Assembly (NCBI GenBank): GCA_026713925.1
Contig: JAPONM010000027.1
Coordinates: 1-64,000 of the forward strand
Reading direction: 5' to 3'
DNA from: Gammaproteobacteria bacterium
Lineage (GTDB): Bacteria; Pseudomonadota; Gammaproteobacteria; UBA4575
Length of the DNA stretch: 64,000 nt
In this document: in pieces, positions 9,266-18,425 of the stretch
Position numbering within the stretch: the first letter of the stretch is position 1
Layout of the letters: the number at the start of each line of letters is the position of its first letter
Notes under the pieces: generated by a model
The model's database searches: none
Told to the model about the DNA's origin: nothing
The model's input: only the letters and a program-made list of their open reading frames with translations
Program-made: the position numbers and the translations under genes

Positions 9266-10231
9266 TTATTGGTCTGCACTGGTTTGGTGTGTACGTGAAA
9301 CCGGAGTGGCATTACAAAAGGTCGCGTGCTCGGTGCGCAGCTCTGCTGCTGGGGCAGGCTCATCACTTTCGACGACGGTAACCCGAACTTCCAGTATGGA
9401 TTCACCATCACTGAAATAAGTTCCTTGGGTCGGTGCTGCGTCAGCATAGTCACGGCCTACGGCAATGCGAATATGCCGGTGGTCGGCAAGTGTATTGTTG
9501 GTTGGGTCAATTCCAACCCAGCCTAAATCAGGAAGCAGGAACTCTCCCCAAGAGTGGCTCGCACCGGCAGGAATCTGTTCACCAGGTGACCCTTCTAGGT
9601 GAAGGTATCCTGATACGTAGCGGCTTGGAATCCCCCATGAGCGGGCAACGGCAATCATCACGTGTGTGTAGTCTTGGCACACTCCCTGACCAGTCTCTAG
9701 GATGTGCTCAATAGGCGAGTCTGCTTCTGTACATCCTTGTTCGTAGCGGAATGTGGCATGAAGTATAGATGCAGTTTCTAGTAGTGAAGAAAGAGGGGAA
9801 GTGCCACGAAAGATACCATTTGCTGCAGCAAATGCTTCCAAGGCCGGGCAAGTGTACACAAAACGGCTGGGATTTAAATACTCCCAGCAGCGAACCGGGT
9901 CTGCAATTTCAATAAGCCTGTTCCAGGTGTCCTTTTCCTTATGACTCGCAACTGATGGCATTTCACATGTTGCAACCTGCGCCCGCGAGTGCAAGATTAT
10001 TTGCTTGTGTTCACGGTGAATATTGAATAGATGACAGGTGTTGCCAAAGACATCTTCAAATGAGCTAGGCGTAGCTACAGGATCTGTATGGAGACTGAAT
10101 TCCAGCACCCGTTGTTCATTGTCTTCCCTCGGATGCAGGCGCAGCAACATCACGCACCCATACGCAGATTTTCTGTAGTGAAATTTGGAGAGATGCTCGA
10201 CCAGAAATTTTCGAGGCTTCGACGCGTTCAT
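9266..10231 (-). CDS. transglutaminase-like (papain-fold) protein of the ATP-grasp/alpha-E operon
   Basis: The protein has 321 residues. The N-terminal beta region (about 1-90) matches the domain that precedes the transglutaminase core in bacterial COG1305 proteins. The catalytic triad is intact: Cys185 in GVCQDYTH, His226 in GASHSW and Asp241 in GIDPTNN. Such proteins act as thiol peptidases or amidases. No signal peptide is visible, so it probably works in the cytoplasm. It is the last of three co-directional genes and overlaps the alpha-E gene by 4 nt. The final ~35 residues look unstructured. Which peptide bond it cuts or forms is unknown. Confidence 0.88.
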   Translation of the reverse strand: MNASKPRKFLVEHLSKFHYRKSAYGCVMLLRLHPREDNEQRVLEFSLHTDPVATPSSFEDVFGNTCHLFNIHREHKQIILHSRAQVATCEMPSVASHKEKDTWNRLIEIADPVRCWEYLNPSRFVYTCPALEAFAAANGIFRGTSPLSSLLETASILHATFRYEQGCTEADSPIEHILETGQGVCQDYTHVMIAVARSWGIPSRYVSGYLHLEGSPGEQIPAGASHSWGEFLLPDLGWVGIDPTNNTLADHRHIRIAVGRDYADAAPTQGTYFSDGESILEVRVTVVESDEPAPAAELRTEHATFCNATPVSRTHQTSADQ

Positions 10232-11205
10232 AGCCTAGGGCTGTCTTCAATCTCGTAATCGAAGTAAGTGGCCTCAATATTCTCATGGAGACGAAGGCAG
10301 GAATTACGAATTATCTGCAGTGTGTTTCTTGTGGCATTGTCATTATCAGGATCACGGTTTGGCCAATCGTAATCAATGTGTGCGGACATGCGTCCTCCCA
10401 GGCGACCCGCATCGACCGCAGGACGGTGTACAGAGATAGCATCAAGTGCACATGAAATTTGTGACAGTGCATAGCGGATCGAATGCGAGAGCAGAGGATC
10501 GGAGACAAGAAAATTGACAACATTGATTGGCTGGTATTCGAGCGAATATTGATGGCTATAGGCAACTCGTGCCTCACAGATCTGCAAAAGTGAACACCAG
10601 TCAGACTCGATATGAGGCTCGCCAGTCGGGAAAGTAGCTATGTGCGCATCTACGAGTGTTGCAAGGAGCTGCGCCCGTTCGACGAAACGGCCAAGCTGTA
10701 GGAAGTGCCAGCCGTTGTCACGGTACATGATACCGTCGGCGATTCCCGAAAACGTTCGAATTGTATCTTCAGTGCGTAGATAGAACTCGCCTGGCCGATC
10801 GTTCCAAATGTCCTCAATCTCGGTATTTCTCAGTTCTAGATAAGCTAGGTTGAGGCAGTACCACATGTCCTTGCCGATGACGTTGCGAATCTGACGTGCG
10901 TTCTCGCGTGCTGCTGCGATGCAGTTCCTGATTGCATCAGGATTATTAGGCTCAAATGTCAGGTCGTCTGCAAGCGTATAGGAATCTGCGAGCATGAAGC
11001 CTTCGTCGTCTAGGTTTGATTCCAGGCTACCACCTATCGGTTTGCGGTCAAGACCGGCATACAGCCGCCGCCAAGTGCGGTCAATGTCCTCGACAGGCCG
11101 GTCTTCCAGTGCTTTGAGCTGATCAGCAAGTAAACGACAGCCATGTTCTGCTCGCTCGAGGTATCGACCGATCCAATACAGTCCTTGAGCATTGCGTGAC
11201 AGCAT
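10228..11205 (-). CDS. alpha-E domain protein (DUF403/COG2307)
   Basis: This is a 325-residue, mainly helical protein opening with MLSRNAQGLYWIGRYLERAEH, the standard start of the alpha-E family, which fixes the ATG at 11205. Further family segments are YWIGRYLERAEHGCRLL, TFSGIADGIMYRDNGWHFLQLGRFVERAQLL and NFLVSDPLLSHSIRY. The family has no established activity; comparative studies of amidoligases (Iyer and colleagues) group it with circularly permuted ATP-grasp enzymes and transglutaminases in predicted peptide-forming systems. Here it lies between exactly those two partners, 4 bp after the ATP-grasp stop and overlapping the transglutaminase start. Confidence 0.9.
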   Translation of the reverse strand: MLSRNAQGLYWIGRYLERAEHGCRLLADQLKALEDRPVEDIDRTWRRLYAGLDRKPIGGSLESNLDDEGFMLADSYTLADDLTFEPNNPDAIRNCIAAARENARQIRNVIGKDMWYCLNLAYLELRNTEIEDIWNDRPGEFYLRTEDTIRTFSGIADGIMYRDNGWHFLQLGRFVERAQLLATLVDAHIATFPTGEPHIESDWCSLLQICEARVAYSHQYSLEYQPINVVNFLVSDPLLSHSIRYALSQISCALDAISVHRPAVDAGRLGGRMSAHIDYDWPNRDPDNDNATRNTLQIIRNSCLRLHENIEATYFDYEIEDSPRL

Positions 11206-11209
11206 GTTG

Positions 11210-12706
11210 TTATGGAGAAAGTACCCAAAGGTCCTTGCCACCACCACCTTGACTTGAATTGACGACCAAAGAGCCAGGGGTTAGGGCAACTCTGCAAAAT
11301 GCACCAGGAGCCAGTCGTGTTTCGCATCCATGCAACACAAACGGTCGCAGGTCGACATGGCGCGGCGCAGCACCACGGCTTGTCAGGCAAGGTGCGCAGG
11401 AAAGGTTAAGGGTAGGTTGGGAGACAAAATTTGCTGGGTTCTTGCGAATCTCTTCCGCATATGCGGCACGCTCGGCAGGTGTCGCGTGAGGTCCGACCAG
11501 CATTCCATAGCCACCTGAGCCACCGACCATCTTGACAACAAGGTGTTCAAGGTTGTCCAGTGTGTATTCAAGACCATCAGGTTCGCGGCAAAGATACGTT
11601 TTGACATTGCCAAGCAGCGGTTCCTCGTTCAGGTAGTAACGGATCATGCTTGGGACGTACGGGTAAACACTCTTGTCATCAGCCACTCCGGTACCCGGTG
11701 CATTGGCAATTACGACATTTCCTAGCCTGTATGCGTAGAACAAACCGGGTACGCCAAGCTGTGAGTCAGGCCGAAACGCAAGTGGGTCAAGGAAATCGTC
11801 ATCGACCCTGCGATAGATCACATCTACACGCTGCAGCCCGCCAGTTGTCCGCATGTAGACAAACCCGTTATGGACAAGCAGGTCTTTGCCTTGTACAAGT
11901 TCTATCCCCATTTCACGTGCAAGAAACATGTGCTCGTAAAAAGCTGAGTTGTAAATGCCCGGGGTCAGAAGAACGATGCAGGGATCGAGGATGCCAGGCG
12001 GTGCCAGTTCAGTCAGGGTCTGGCGAAGCAGAGAGCCATAATTTTCAATACTGCGCACACGATGCTGGCGGAACAGGTTGCGGAAGCTTGTTTTCAGTGC
12101 CCTGCGGTTGGCCAGCATGTATGAAACCCCGGACGGTACACGCAGATTGTCTTCCAAAACAAGGAATCCATCATGTGTTCGTACGAGATCTGTGCCGCAG
12201 AGCGAGACATAGGTGCCATGCGGCACGCGCACTCCACGCATCTGGATGCGAAACTGAGGACGGCTGTATACGAGATCGGTTGGTAGAATTTCATCGGAAA
12301 GAATCCGTGCGGGTCCGTAAATGTCTGCCAGGAAGAGATTCAGAGCTTTGAGCCGCTGCCGTAGGCCCCGTTCAATGAGATCCCATGTCTGTGCATCGAG
12401 AATTCTTGGAAGTAAATCAATTGGGATGATTCGTTCTTGTGCACCTTCCTCTTCGTAGACGGAGAAGGTGATTCCCTCCTGCAAAAATGACCGTTCAGCA
12501 CGCTCCTGCATCGCCGTGATGCTTGCATGTGACATAGTGTCAAGTGCTTCCCAGAGTTTTCGGCAATGATCATGAGGTTCGTCGCTGGATTTGAACATCT
12601 CGTCATAGTAAGAGGAGTCAATTTTATAGCCGGAAAAGAAACTTTCCTCAGCCATTGGATTATGACTCTGTGCAGGCAGGGTTGACCTCGGCAGTTCCTT
12701 GTTCAT
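11210..12706 (-). CDS. circularly permuted type 2 ATP-grasp protein (DUF404/DUF407, COG2308)
   Basis: The 498-residue protein carries the recognisable blocks of the circularly permuted ATP-grasp family: LVYSRPQFRIQMRGVRVPHGTY-like sequence, FLVLEDNLRVPSGVSYMLANR, the IYRRVDDDFLDPLAFRPDSQLGVPG stretch, NAPGTGVADDKSVYPYVP and the late Lys/Gly-rich VVKMVGGSGGYGMLVGP nucleotide-binding loop. These enzymes are predicted to form amide bonds between an activated carboxylate and an amine at the cost of ATP, but no product is established. I chose the ATG at 12706 because a promoter -10 box overlaps the more upstream TTG. It is the first gene of a three-gene operon with the alpha-E and transglutaminase genes. 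Confidence 0.9.
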   Translation of the reverse strand: MNKELPRSTLPAQSHNPMAEESFFSGYKIDSSYYDEMFKSSDEPHDHCRKLWEALDTMSHASITAMQERAERSFLQEGITFSVYEEEGAQERIIPIDLLPRILDAQTWDLIERGLRQRLKALNLFLADIYGPARILSDEILPTDLVYSRPQFRIQMRGVRVPHGTYVSLCGTDLVRTHDGFLVLEDNLRVPSGVSYMLANRRALKTSFRNLFRQHRVRSIENYGSLLRQTLTELAPPGILDPCIVLLTPGIYNSAFYEHMFLAREMGIELVQGKDLLVHNGFVYMRTTGGLQRVDVIYRRVDDDFLDPLAFRPDSQLGVPGLFYAYRLGNVVIANAPGTGVADDKSVYPYVPSMIRYYLNEEPLLGNVKTYLCREPDGLEYTLDNLEHLVVKMVGGSGGYGMLVGPHATPAERAAYAEEIRKNPANFVSQPTLNLSCAPCLTSRGAAPRHVDLRPFVLHGCETRLAPGAFCRVALTPGSLVVNSSQGGGGKDLWVLSP

Positions 12707-12738
12707 TTTCCCAACTCGAAAGGGTTTTTTCCTGGTCA

Positions 12739-12767
12739 ATTATACCTTACCGTGAAACAGCGGTCAT
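12739..12767 (-). promoter_or_regulatory. sigma70-type promoter of the ATP-grasp operon
   Basis: On the minus strand a perfect -10 hexamer TATAAT (12744-12739) is preceded, after exactly 17 bp, by ATGACC (12767-12762), which matches 4 of 6 positions of TTGACA. The expected transcription start near 12732 leaves a leader of about 26 nt before the ATG at 12706, with GGGA just upstream of that ATG. This supports the shorter reading of the first gene. Confidence 0.65.
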
Positions 12768-13438
12768 ACAAGGTCGTTGCCACAAATGCTGCACTTCAGA
12801 AAATGAATAGTTGCCTGCATCTAAATCCGGATCAGTAGATGGATCGTGTTTGGAATCACATCTGAGGCAAATTCATGTTAAGGCCCAAAGTTGCTCAGAA
12901 ACCATTCTATGTCTAGTGTTTGAAATCTGAACCTTCACCTTCTTTGTATAGTTGTCTTCAGCGTATAGTGCTTAATGTAGTATATGGTGCAGGCTGCATG
13001 TAAGGTCCACCGGTTTTGAGCTTGTGGCACAAATGGTCTGCAAGCTGAAATCGGGCAGATTCCCTGTGCCTGCTGTATACAGTCGTGAAAGATTTTCTAG
13101 CGTGAATACATTGATATACCTCAAAAACAGATAGATCCGGAAATTCACCACGGTCATTATTTTGCAAGAATCCTCCAGTTGCTTTGTGATTTACGCTGGA
13201 ATTGGTTTGCAGACCATGATGAAGTATGATCGATGTGCTGCTGGCCTGATTGTGCGACTGCGCGTCAAGAAATGCTGTTGTCACAAATGGATCAAACCCG
13301 TTCAACAGTATGATGAATTTGTGGCCAAGGTGTCTAAACTTATATGGTTATAGCATACCAATATCGGCATCCTGCAAAGATGTCTATATACTCATTGCGC
13401 AACTGAACTGACTCTCGATTGAAGCCAAACTTGATTCA
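12768..13438. other. long spacer between the ATP-grasp operon and lolC
   Basis: About 670 bp with no recognisable gene. The two strands hold overlapping open frames of 61-115 codons, none with a familiar motif, ribosome site or plausible domain. The region must carry the lolC promoter, for which I see no strong candidate. It may be the remains of a lost gene or a regulatory leader. Confidence 0.5.
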
Positions 13439-14686
13439 ATGTTAAAACCCTTCGAACTTTTCATTGGTTCACGCTATTTGCGTGCAAAACGGCGCAATCA
13501 CTTTATTTCATTTATATCACTGATTTCCTTACTGGGCATCGCTCTTAGCATTGTTGTGCTCATAACTGTGCTGTCTGTCATGAACGGCTTTCAGTATGAG
13601 GTTAAGCATCGAATTCTGGGTATGACATCGCATGCCACAGCTTTAGAGAGGGATGGAATACTTCGAGATTGGCAAGGCTTGCAAACAATGCTGAAAGGCA
13701 ATTCTGCAATCAAGGGATCAGCACCTTTTGTTCAGGGTCAGGGGATGGCAGTCAGAGGCAAGCTGGTGAATGGGGTTTTGTTGAATGGGGTTGATCCTGA
13801 CCTTGAAGTAAATGTTTCGCGTATTGGTGAATTTGTGCAGGATGCTGATCTTGGAGAACTTCGGGCAGGGGAATTCAGCATTCTGCTGGGAGAGGACCTG
13901 GCCAAATATTTGGGTGTACAAGCAGGTGAGAAGATTACTGTCATTACACCGGAGGCGACAGTAACACCGGCAGGGATTCTGCCGCGACTCAGACGTTTCA
14001 CGGTGGTAGGCAGCTATTCGGTCGGCATTCCACAATATGACCGGAATACTGCTGCCATCCATATCGAAGATGCGAAACGCCTGTTTCAACTTGGAGACTC
14101 GGTGTCTGGTTTGCGCCTGAGATTTGATGATCTGTTCGATGCGCCTGTAATCACCAGAGAGCTCCGTGAACAATTAGGGAGTGAGTACTGGGTAACTGAC
14201 TGGACTCATCATAACCGAAACTTTTTCCGTGCTTTGAAAATAGAAAAAATAATGATGGCAATTATATTGTCACTGCTGGTGCTGATTGCCGCATTTAATA
14301 TCGTTACTGCCCTTGTCATGGTAGTCACTGAAAAGCAAAGTGATATCGCTATACTGCGAACTCTCGGGGCTTCACCGAAAAGCATTATGGGTATTTTTGT
14401 CGTCCAAGGTACAGTGATTGGTCTTGCCGGGACTGCATTGGGTGCTGTGTGTGGAATCATGCTGGCCTCGAATCTGGAAGGCATAGTCAGCAAGATTGAA
14501 TCCTTTTTCGGTATGAAGTTTATGACTGATGGTTTTTATCCTATCGACGATCTTCCCTCTCACCTTAACACTGCTGACGTAATCATGGTGTGTGCAGTTG
14601 CATTTATGCTGACTGTATTTGCCACGATTTATCCTGCATGGAAGGCTTCGCGTACCCAGCCGGCAGAAGCATTGCGCTATGAGTAG
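13439..14686 (+). CDS. lolC: lipoprotein-releasing ABC transporter permease LolC/LolE family
   Basis: This inner-membrane subunit of the Lol system frees outer-membrane lipoproteins from the inner membrane and passes them to LolA. The protein has 415 residues: an N-terminal transmembrane helix (FISFISLISLLGIALSIVVLITVLSVM, about 22-48), a large periplasmic domain, and three C-terminal helices from the FtsX domain, ending in PAWKASRTQPAEALRYE. The loop GILPRLRRFTVVGSY near residue 180 corresponds to the Hook that recruits LolA in E. coli LolC. lolD follows 5 bp downstream. No second permease gene (lolE) follows, so it may function as a homodimer of the LolF kind, an inference from gene content in this window only. 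Confidence 0.88.
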   Translation: MLKPFELFIGSRYLRAKRRNHFISFISLISLLGIALSIVVLITVLSVMNGFQYEVKHRILGMTSHATALERDGILRDWQGLQTMLKGNSAIKGSAPFVQGQGMAVRGKLVNGVLLNGVDPDLEVNVSRIGEFVQDADLGELRAGEFSILLGEDLAKYLGVQAGEKITVITPEATVTPAGILPRLRRFTVVGSYSVGIPQYDRNTAAIHIEDAKRLFQLGDSVSGLRLRFDDLFDAPVITRELREQLGSEYWVTDWTHHNRNFFRALKIEKIMMAIILSLLVLIAAFNIVTALVMVVTEKQSDIAILRTLGASPKSIMGIFVVQGTVIGLAGTALGAVCGIMLASNLEGIVSKIESFFGMKFMTDGFYPIDDLPSHLNTADVIMVCAVAFMLTVFATIYPAWKASRTQPAEALRYE

Positions 14687-14691
14687 TCCAT

Positions 14692-15369
14692 ATGGCTCAA
14701 GTGTTACAGTGTAAATCGATCGTCAGAACTTTTGCCAGCGGGCCTTTACGTGTGGAAGTGCTCAAGGGAGTTGACCTGAGTGTTGATGCTGGCAGCAGGC
14801 AGGCAATTATCGGCGTATCAGGCAGCGGCAAGAGTACCCTGATGCACCTGCTGGGCGGCCTGGACGTTCCTGATTCCGGAACCGTGCAAGTGTGCGGTAA
14901 GGAGATGTCTGGACTTTCGGATGCGGAGCGAGGACGTATACGCAATCAGTCATTGGGGTTTATTTACCAGTTCCATCACCTGTTGCCCGAGTTTACCGCA
15001 GTGGAAAATGTGGCGATGCCTTTGTTGTTGCGCCGCGGACCTAACGAAAAAGCTCTTGATCAGGCAAGAGAATTCTTATCCAGGGTAGGCCTTTCAGGAC
15101 GAATGAGACACAAGCCTGCTGAGTTGTCCGGTGGCGAAAGGCAGCGTGTGGCAATTGCCAGGGCCTTGGTCACTCGGCCTCGGATAATCCTTGCAGACGA
15201 GCCTACCGGCAATCTTGATCGCAAAAATGTAGTACAGGTACAGGAGTTGCTGTTGAAGATGAGTCAGGAGCTCGACACGGCATTTATTGTCGTTACACAT
15301 GACCATACCGTGGTCGAGTCTATGGATGTTACCTATCAACTCGAGGATGGCAAATTATTTGCTGCCTGA
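14692..15369 (+). CDS. lolD: lipoprotein-releasing ABC transporter ATPase LolD
   Basis: This cytoplasmic ATPase powers the LolCDE/LolF lipoprotein transporter. It has 225 residues with Walker [10 protein letters not shown] near residue 42, Q-loop in [18 protein letters not shown], signature LSGGERQR near 146 and Walker [13 protein letters not shown] near 165, all intact; the [16 protein letters not shown]-type sequence is characteristic of LolD within the MacB-like group. It starts 5 bp after the lolC stop. msbA follows 37 bp downstream, forming an envelope-export block. Confidence 0.93.
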   Translation: MAQVLQCKSIVRTFASGPLRVEVLKGVDLSVDAGSRQAIIGVSGSGKSTLMHLLGGLDVPDSGTVQVCGKEMSGLSDAERGRIRNQSLGFIYQFHHLLPEFTAVENVAMPLLLRRGPNEKALDQAREFLSRVGLSGRMRHKPAELSGGERQRVAIARALVTRPRIILADEPTGNLDRKNVVQVQELLLKMSQELDTAFIVVTHDHTVVESMDVTYQLEDGKLFAA

Positions 15370-15406
15370 TCCTCCCATTTCCAGCACCCTGATATTTCCA
15401 GCAGAT

Positions 15407-17179
15407 ATGATCAAAGGCGCTTCCGGGCAAAGCAGTTGGCATACCTACCGCAGGTTGCTGGGCTATACATTTTCAAAGTGGCAATACTTGTTACTGGGCT
15501 CAGTCGCCCTGCTAGTGTTTTCGGGGATGGATGCACTCATCGTCTACTTGCTCGGGCCCTTTGTAGACGGGGCCTTTGTGGATAACAGCTATGATGAAAT
15601 CAAATGGATCCCGGTTGCATTGCTGTTTGTCATAGTTTTTCGGGGAATTGCAAATTTTGTAGGCACCTACTTTATAGGCTATGTCGGGGCTCATGTAATC
15701 AAGATCCTGCGCCAGCAAATGTTCAATCGGTTGCAATACCTGCCTGCCCAGTATTTTGATCATCAGGTCACTGGGAGCTTATTGTCAAAATTTTCCTATG
15801 ACGTTGAACTTGTCATCGGGGCTGCATCTAAAAGCCTGCGCAGCCTGATAGAAGACACTTCAAAAATTATTTTCCTGCTGGCGGTAATGCTGATAAATAA
15901 CTGGAAACTGACACTTATATTTTTGGTTGTAGCTCCCATCATTGCACTGGTAGTGGGCTATACGAGCAAGTTGTTCAGGAAATACAGTACTCGCATGCAA
16001 AGGTCGGTAGGCAAAATCACAAATATTGTAGAGGAAAGTATCGTCGGTCATCGGATTGTAAAAATTTTCGGTGGACAGGAGTATGAAATTAACAAGTTCA
16101 GGCATACGAATGAGCGGTACATCCGTAACAATCTTAGAAAGGTCATGACCAAGGCTGCCAGCACACCCGTAATCCAGATGCTGGTAGGTTTTGTTCTGGT
16201 TGTGGTTCTGGCTATAGCTGCCCGTCCTGCCTTTGCATCAGGGGAGTCTGCAGGAGAGTTCATGGCATTCATCATTGCAATGATATGGATTCTGACGCCG
16301 GCAAGAAAGCTAACGCTCGTGAACGAAATTTTGCAAACTGGAATTGCTGCAAGTGAAAGCATATTTGAACTCATTGATTCAGAAAAAGAACAGGAAAATT
16401 TGGGGAACAGGCTGACAAGATGTAGAGGTAAAATTGAGTATAAAGATGTGTGTTTCAAGTATCCCTCCAGAAAAGACAAGGCTTTGGAAGGCATCAGCTT
16501 GACTATAGAGCCAGGTGAGACGGTAGCCTTTGTTGGCAAGTCTGGCAGCGGTAAAAGTACGATCGTAAATGTACTGCCAAGATTTTACGATGTGGACAAG
16601 GGGGAAATATTGTTAGACGGGATCAGCATAAAAGAACTGTCTCTTGTATCCTTGCGTGAGCAGATTGCCCTCGTGAGTCAGGAAGTAGTTCTGTTTAACG
16701 ATACGGTTGCAAACAATATTGCGTATGCAAGAAATGTTGAATCTAATGACCCGGGAGTCGTTGAAGCTGCGAGTGTAGCCCGAGTTTTGGAGTTTACTGA
16801 AAAACTGCCTGAGGGGCTGGATACCCTGGTTGGAGAAAATGGAGTGTTGTTGTCTGGAGGCCAACGCCAGCGGATTGCAATTGCGAGAGCGTTATTGAAA
16901 GATGCCCCTGTTCTGATTTTGGATGAAGCAACTTCTTCTCTGGACACCGAGTCAGAGAAACTTATACAGGCTGCACTGGAAGTTTTGCAGAAAAACAGAA
17001 CTACCTTGATAATTGCACACCGTTTATCGACTATCGAAAAAGCGGACCGAGTCGTAGTGATGGATAAGGGGAGTATTGCAGAAATGGGCAGGCATCAGGA
17101 GTTACTTGAGCATAATCGGGCCTATGCTGACCTTTACAAACTGCAATTTCGCCCGTCCTCCATGGCACCTGATGCATAG
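15407..17179 (+). CDS. msbA: lipid A flippase MsbA
   Basis: MsbA is a homodimeric half-transporter that flips lipid A-core from the inner to the outer leaflet of the inner membrane. The 590-residue protein has an N-terminal membrane domain with six predicted helices (starting LLLGSVALLVFSGMDALIVYLL) and a C-terminal ATPase with Walker A FVGKSGSGKST, signature LSGGQRQR and Walker B PVLILDEATSSLD followed by the H-loop IAHRLSTI. I took the ATG at 15407, after the lolD stop, since a more upstream in-frame start would lie inside lolD. lpxK follows 17 bp later, the order seen in E. coli. Confidence 0.93.
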   Translation: MIKGASGQSSWHTYRRLLGYTFSKWQYLLLGSVALLVFSGMDALIVYLLGPFVDGAFVDNSYDEIKWIPVALLFVIVFRGIANFVGTYFIGYVGAHVIKILRQQMFNRLQYLPAQYFDHQVTGSLLSKFSYDVELVIGAASKSLRSLIEDTSKIIFLLAVMLINNWKLTLIFLVVAPIIALVVGYTSKLFRKYSTRMQRSVGKITNIVEESIVGHRIVKIFGGQEYEINKFRHTNERYIRNNLRKVMTKAASTPVIQMLVGFVLVVVLAIAARPAFASGESAGEFMAFIIAMIWILTPARKLTLVNEILQTGIAASESIFELIDSEKEQENLGNRLTRCRGKIEYKDVCFKYPSRKDKALEGISLTIEPGETVAFVGKSGSGKSTIVNVLPRFYDVDKGEILLDGISIKELSLVSLREQIALVSQEVVLFNDTVANNIAYARNVESNDPGVVEAASVARVLEFTEKLPEGLDTLVGENGVLLSGGQRQRIAIARALLKDAPVLILDEATSSLDTESEKLIQAALEVLQKNRTTLIIAHRLSTIEKADRVVVMDKGSIAEMGRHQELLEHNRAYADLYKLQFRPSSMAPDA

Positions 17180-17196
17180 CAGATAAAGGGTTTGTT

Positions 17197-18204
17197 TTGT
17201 CTGGTTTGAGGCTTGATCCGGAAAATCTCTGGTATTCAAAAAACCTCCTTTCAACTGGGTTGCTGCCACTGTCATGGCTGTTCAGGGCTATTGTTACGGT
17301 CAGAAGATTCTACTACCGTGTATATCATTACAGGCGTACACTGCCGTCTGTATTTATCCTCGTAGTTGGCAACCTCACAGTAGGTGGTACGGGTAAAACC
17401 CCTTTTTTAATCTGGCTTGCAAGGCAATGCAGGGGCCATGGGCTGAAAGTGGGTATCATTACCCGGGGATACAAAAAGCACCAGGCCGGAAAGATCCTTG
17501 AGGCTCTGCCTCACAGCTTGTCAAAAGAAGTAGGGGATGAGGCCCTGTTGCTGGTGCAAAAGACTGCTTGTCCAGTAATTGTGGCAGCCAACCGCATGCA
17601 GGCTGTTGGGTTGCTTTTAAGCAAATACAGGCCGGATGTGATTTTGTCAGATGATGGTTTACAGCATTACAAACTACCGCGCAACGTTGAGATTGCCATC
17701 GTAGATGGTGCCAGGCAGTTTGGAAATGGCAGGTGCCTGCCGGCAGGTCCATTGCGTGAACCGGTTTCTCGAATCCAGGAGTGTGACTTGGTGGTAAGCA
17801 ATGGCCGGAATGACAATTACAAGTACAGTTTTGAAACGGTGCCTGAAAGTGCGGTCTCACTTGGCCCGGATACAGTGCGCAGGCCTTTGCAGGATTTCAT
17901 GGATTGTACGGTGCATGCCGTAGCGGGTCTTGGGAATCCTGCACGGTTTTTCAGGATGCTGGAAAATGCCGGTATTCGCATTATCAGGCACGTTTTCCCG
18001 GATCATCATGCCTATGTGGAAGCTGACTTGGAGTTCGGAGATAATAAACCGATACTCATGACCGAGAAAGATGCCGTGAAATGCAAACTATTTGTTGACA
18101 GAAACATCTGGTATCTACCCATAATAGTTCAGCCGAGCCCACTACTGGAACAGCGTATCTCTACTCTTATAGAAGGAATCCCGCGTGCAAATGCAGTTAC
18201 TTGA
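17197..18204 (+). CDS. lpxK: tetraacyldisaccharide 4'-kinase LpxK
   Basis: LpxK phosphorylates the 4' position of the lipid A disaccharide precursor at the inner face of the inner membrane. The 335-residue length is typical. An N-terminal hydrophobic helix ([20 protein letters not shown]) is followed by the variant P-loop [13 protein letters not shown] near residue 55, then [12 protein letters not shown] and [20 protein letters not shown] motifs of the family. The start is TTG, supported by AAAGGG six bases upstream; no ATG fits the conserved N terminus. The 3' end overlaps the Trm112-like gene by 20 nt. Confidence 0.92.
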   Translation: MSGLRLDPENLWYSKNLLSTGLLPLSWLFRAIVTVRRFYYRVYHYRRTLPSVFILVVGNLTVGGTGKTPFLIWLARQCRGHGLKVGIITRGYKKHQAGKILEALPHSLSKEVGDEALLLVQKTACPVIVAANRMQAVGLLLSKYRPDVILSDDGLQHYKLPRNVEIAIVDGARQFGNGRCLPAGPLREPVSRIQECDLVVSNGRNDNYKYSFETVPESAVSLGPDTVRRPLQDFMDCTVHAVAGLGNPARFFRMLENAGIRIIRHVFPDHHAYVEADLEFGDNKPILMTEKDAVKCKLFVDRNIWYLPIIVQPSPLLEQRISTLIEGIPRANAVT

Positions 18205-18379
18205 TATTCTGGTTTGTCCAGTCACCAAAGGGCCGTTGAAATACGACAAGGAAAGACAGGAACTCATATCTACTTCTGCACATCTTGCCTATCCGGTTCG
18301 TGATGGTATTCCAGTGATGCTGGAACATGAAGCCAGGACCATCACTGATGAGGAGTACGAAAAATACAAGGACATGTAG
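18185..18379 (+). CDS. Trm112-like small protein (YcaR family)
   Basis: This 64-residue protein of the Trm112/UPF0434 family has [17 protein letters not shown] at the N terminus and the conserved [17 protein letters not shown] segment in the middle. Family members in bacteria are small and mostly uncharacterised; eukaryotic Trm112 activates methyltransferases. Only one Cys of the ancestral zinc site remains (ILVCP), as is common in this branch. The GTG at 18185 has AAGGA seven bases upstream and gives the usual length; an ATG at 18191 is the alternative. It sits between lpxK and kdsB as in E. coli. Confidence 0.85.
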   Translation: MQMQLLDILVCPVTKGPLKYDKERQELISTSAHLAYPVRDGIPVMLEHEARTITDEEYEKYKDM

Positions 18380-18425
18380 CGCTGGCACCTATTGGCACAT
18401 TCCTGCATAGGCAGCGCCAAGGCTG

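Noticed and set aside
11210-12739. Longer start (TTG at 12739) for the ATP-grasp gene.
   Set aside because: The TTG overlaps a consensus -10 box whose -35 partner is spaced 17 bp away; a transcript starting near 12732 could not include it.
12958-13305. 115-codon minus-strand open frame in the spacer before lolC.
   Set aside because: No ribosome site, domain or coding-like composition, and it competes with other frames of similar length on both strands.
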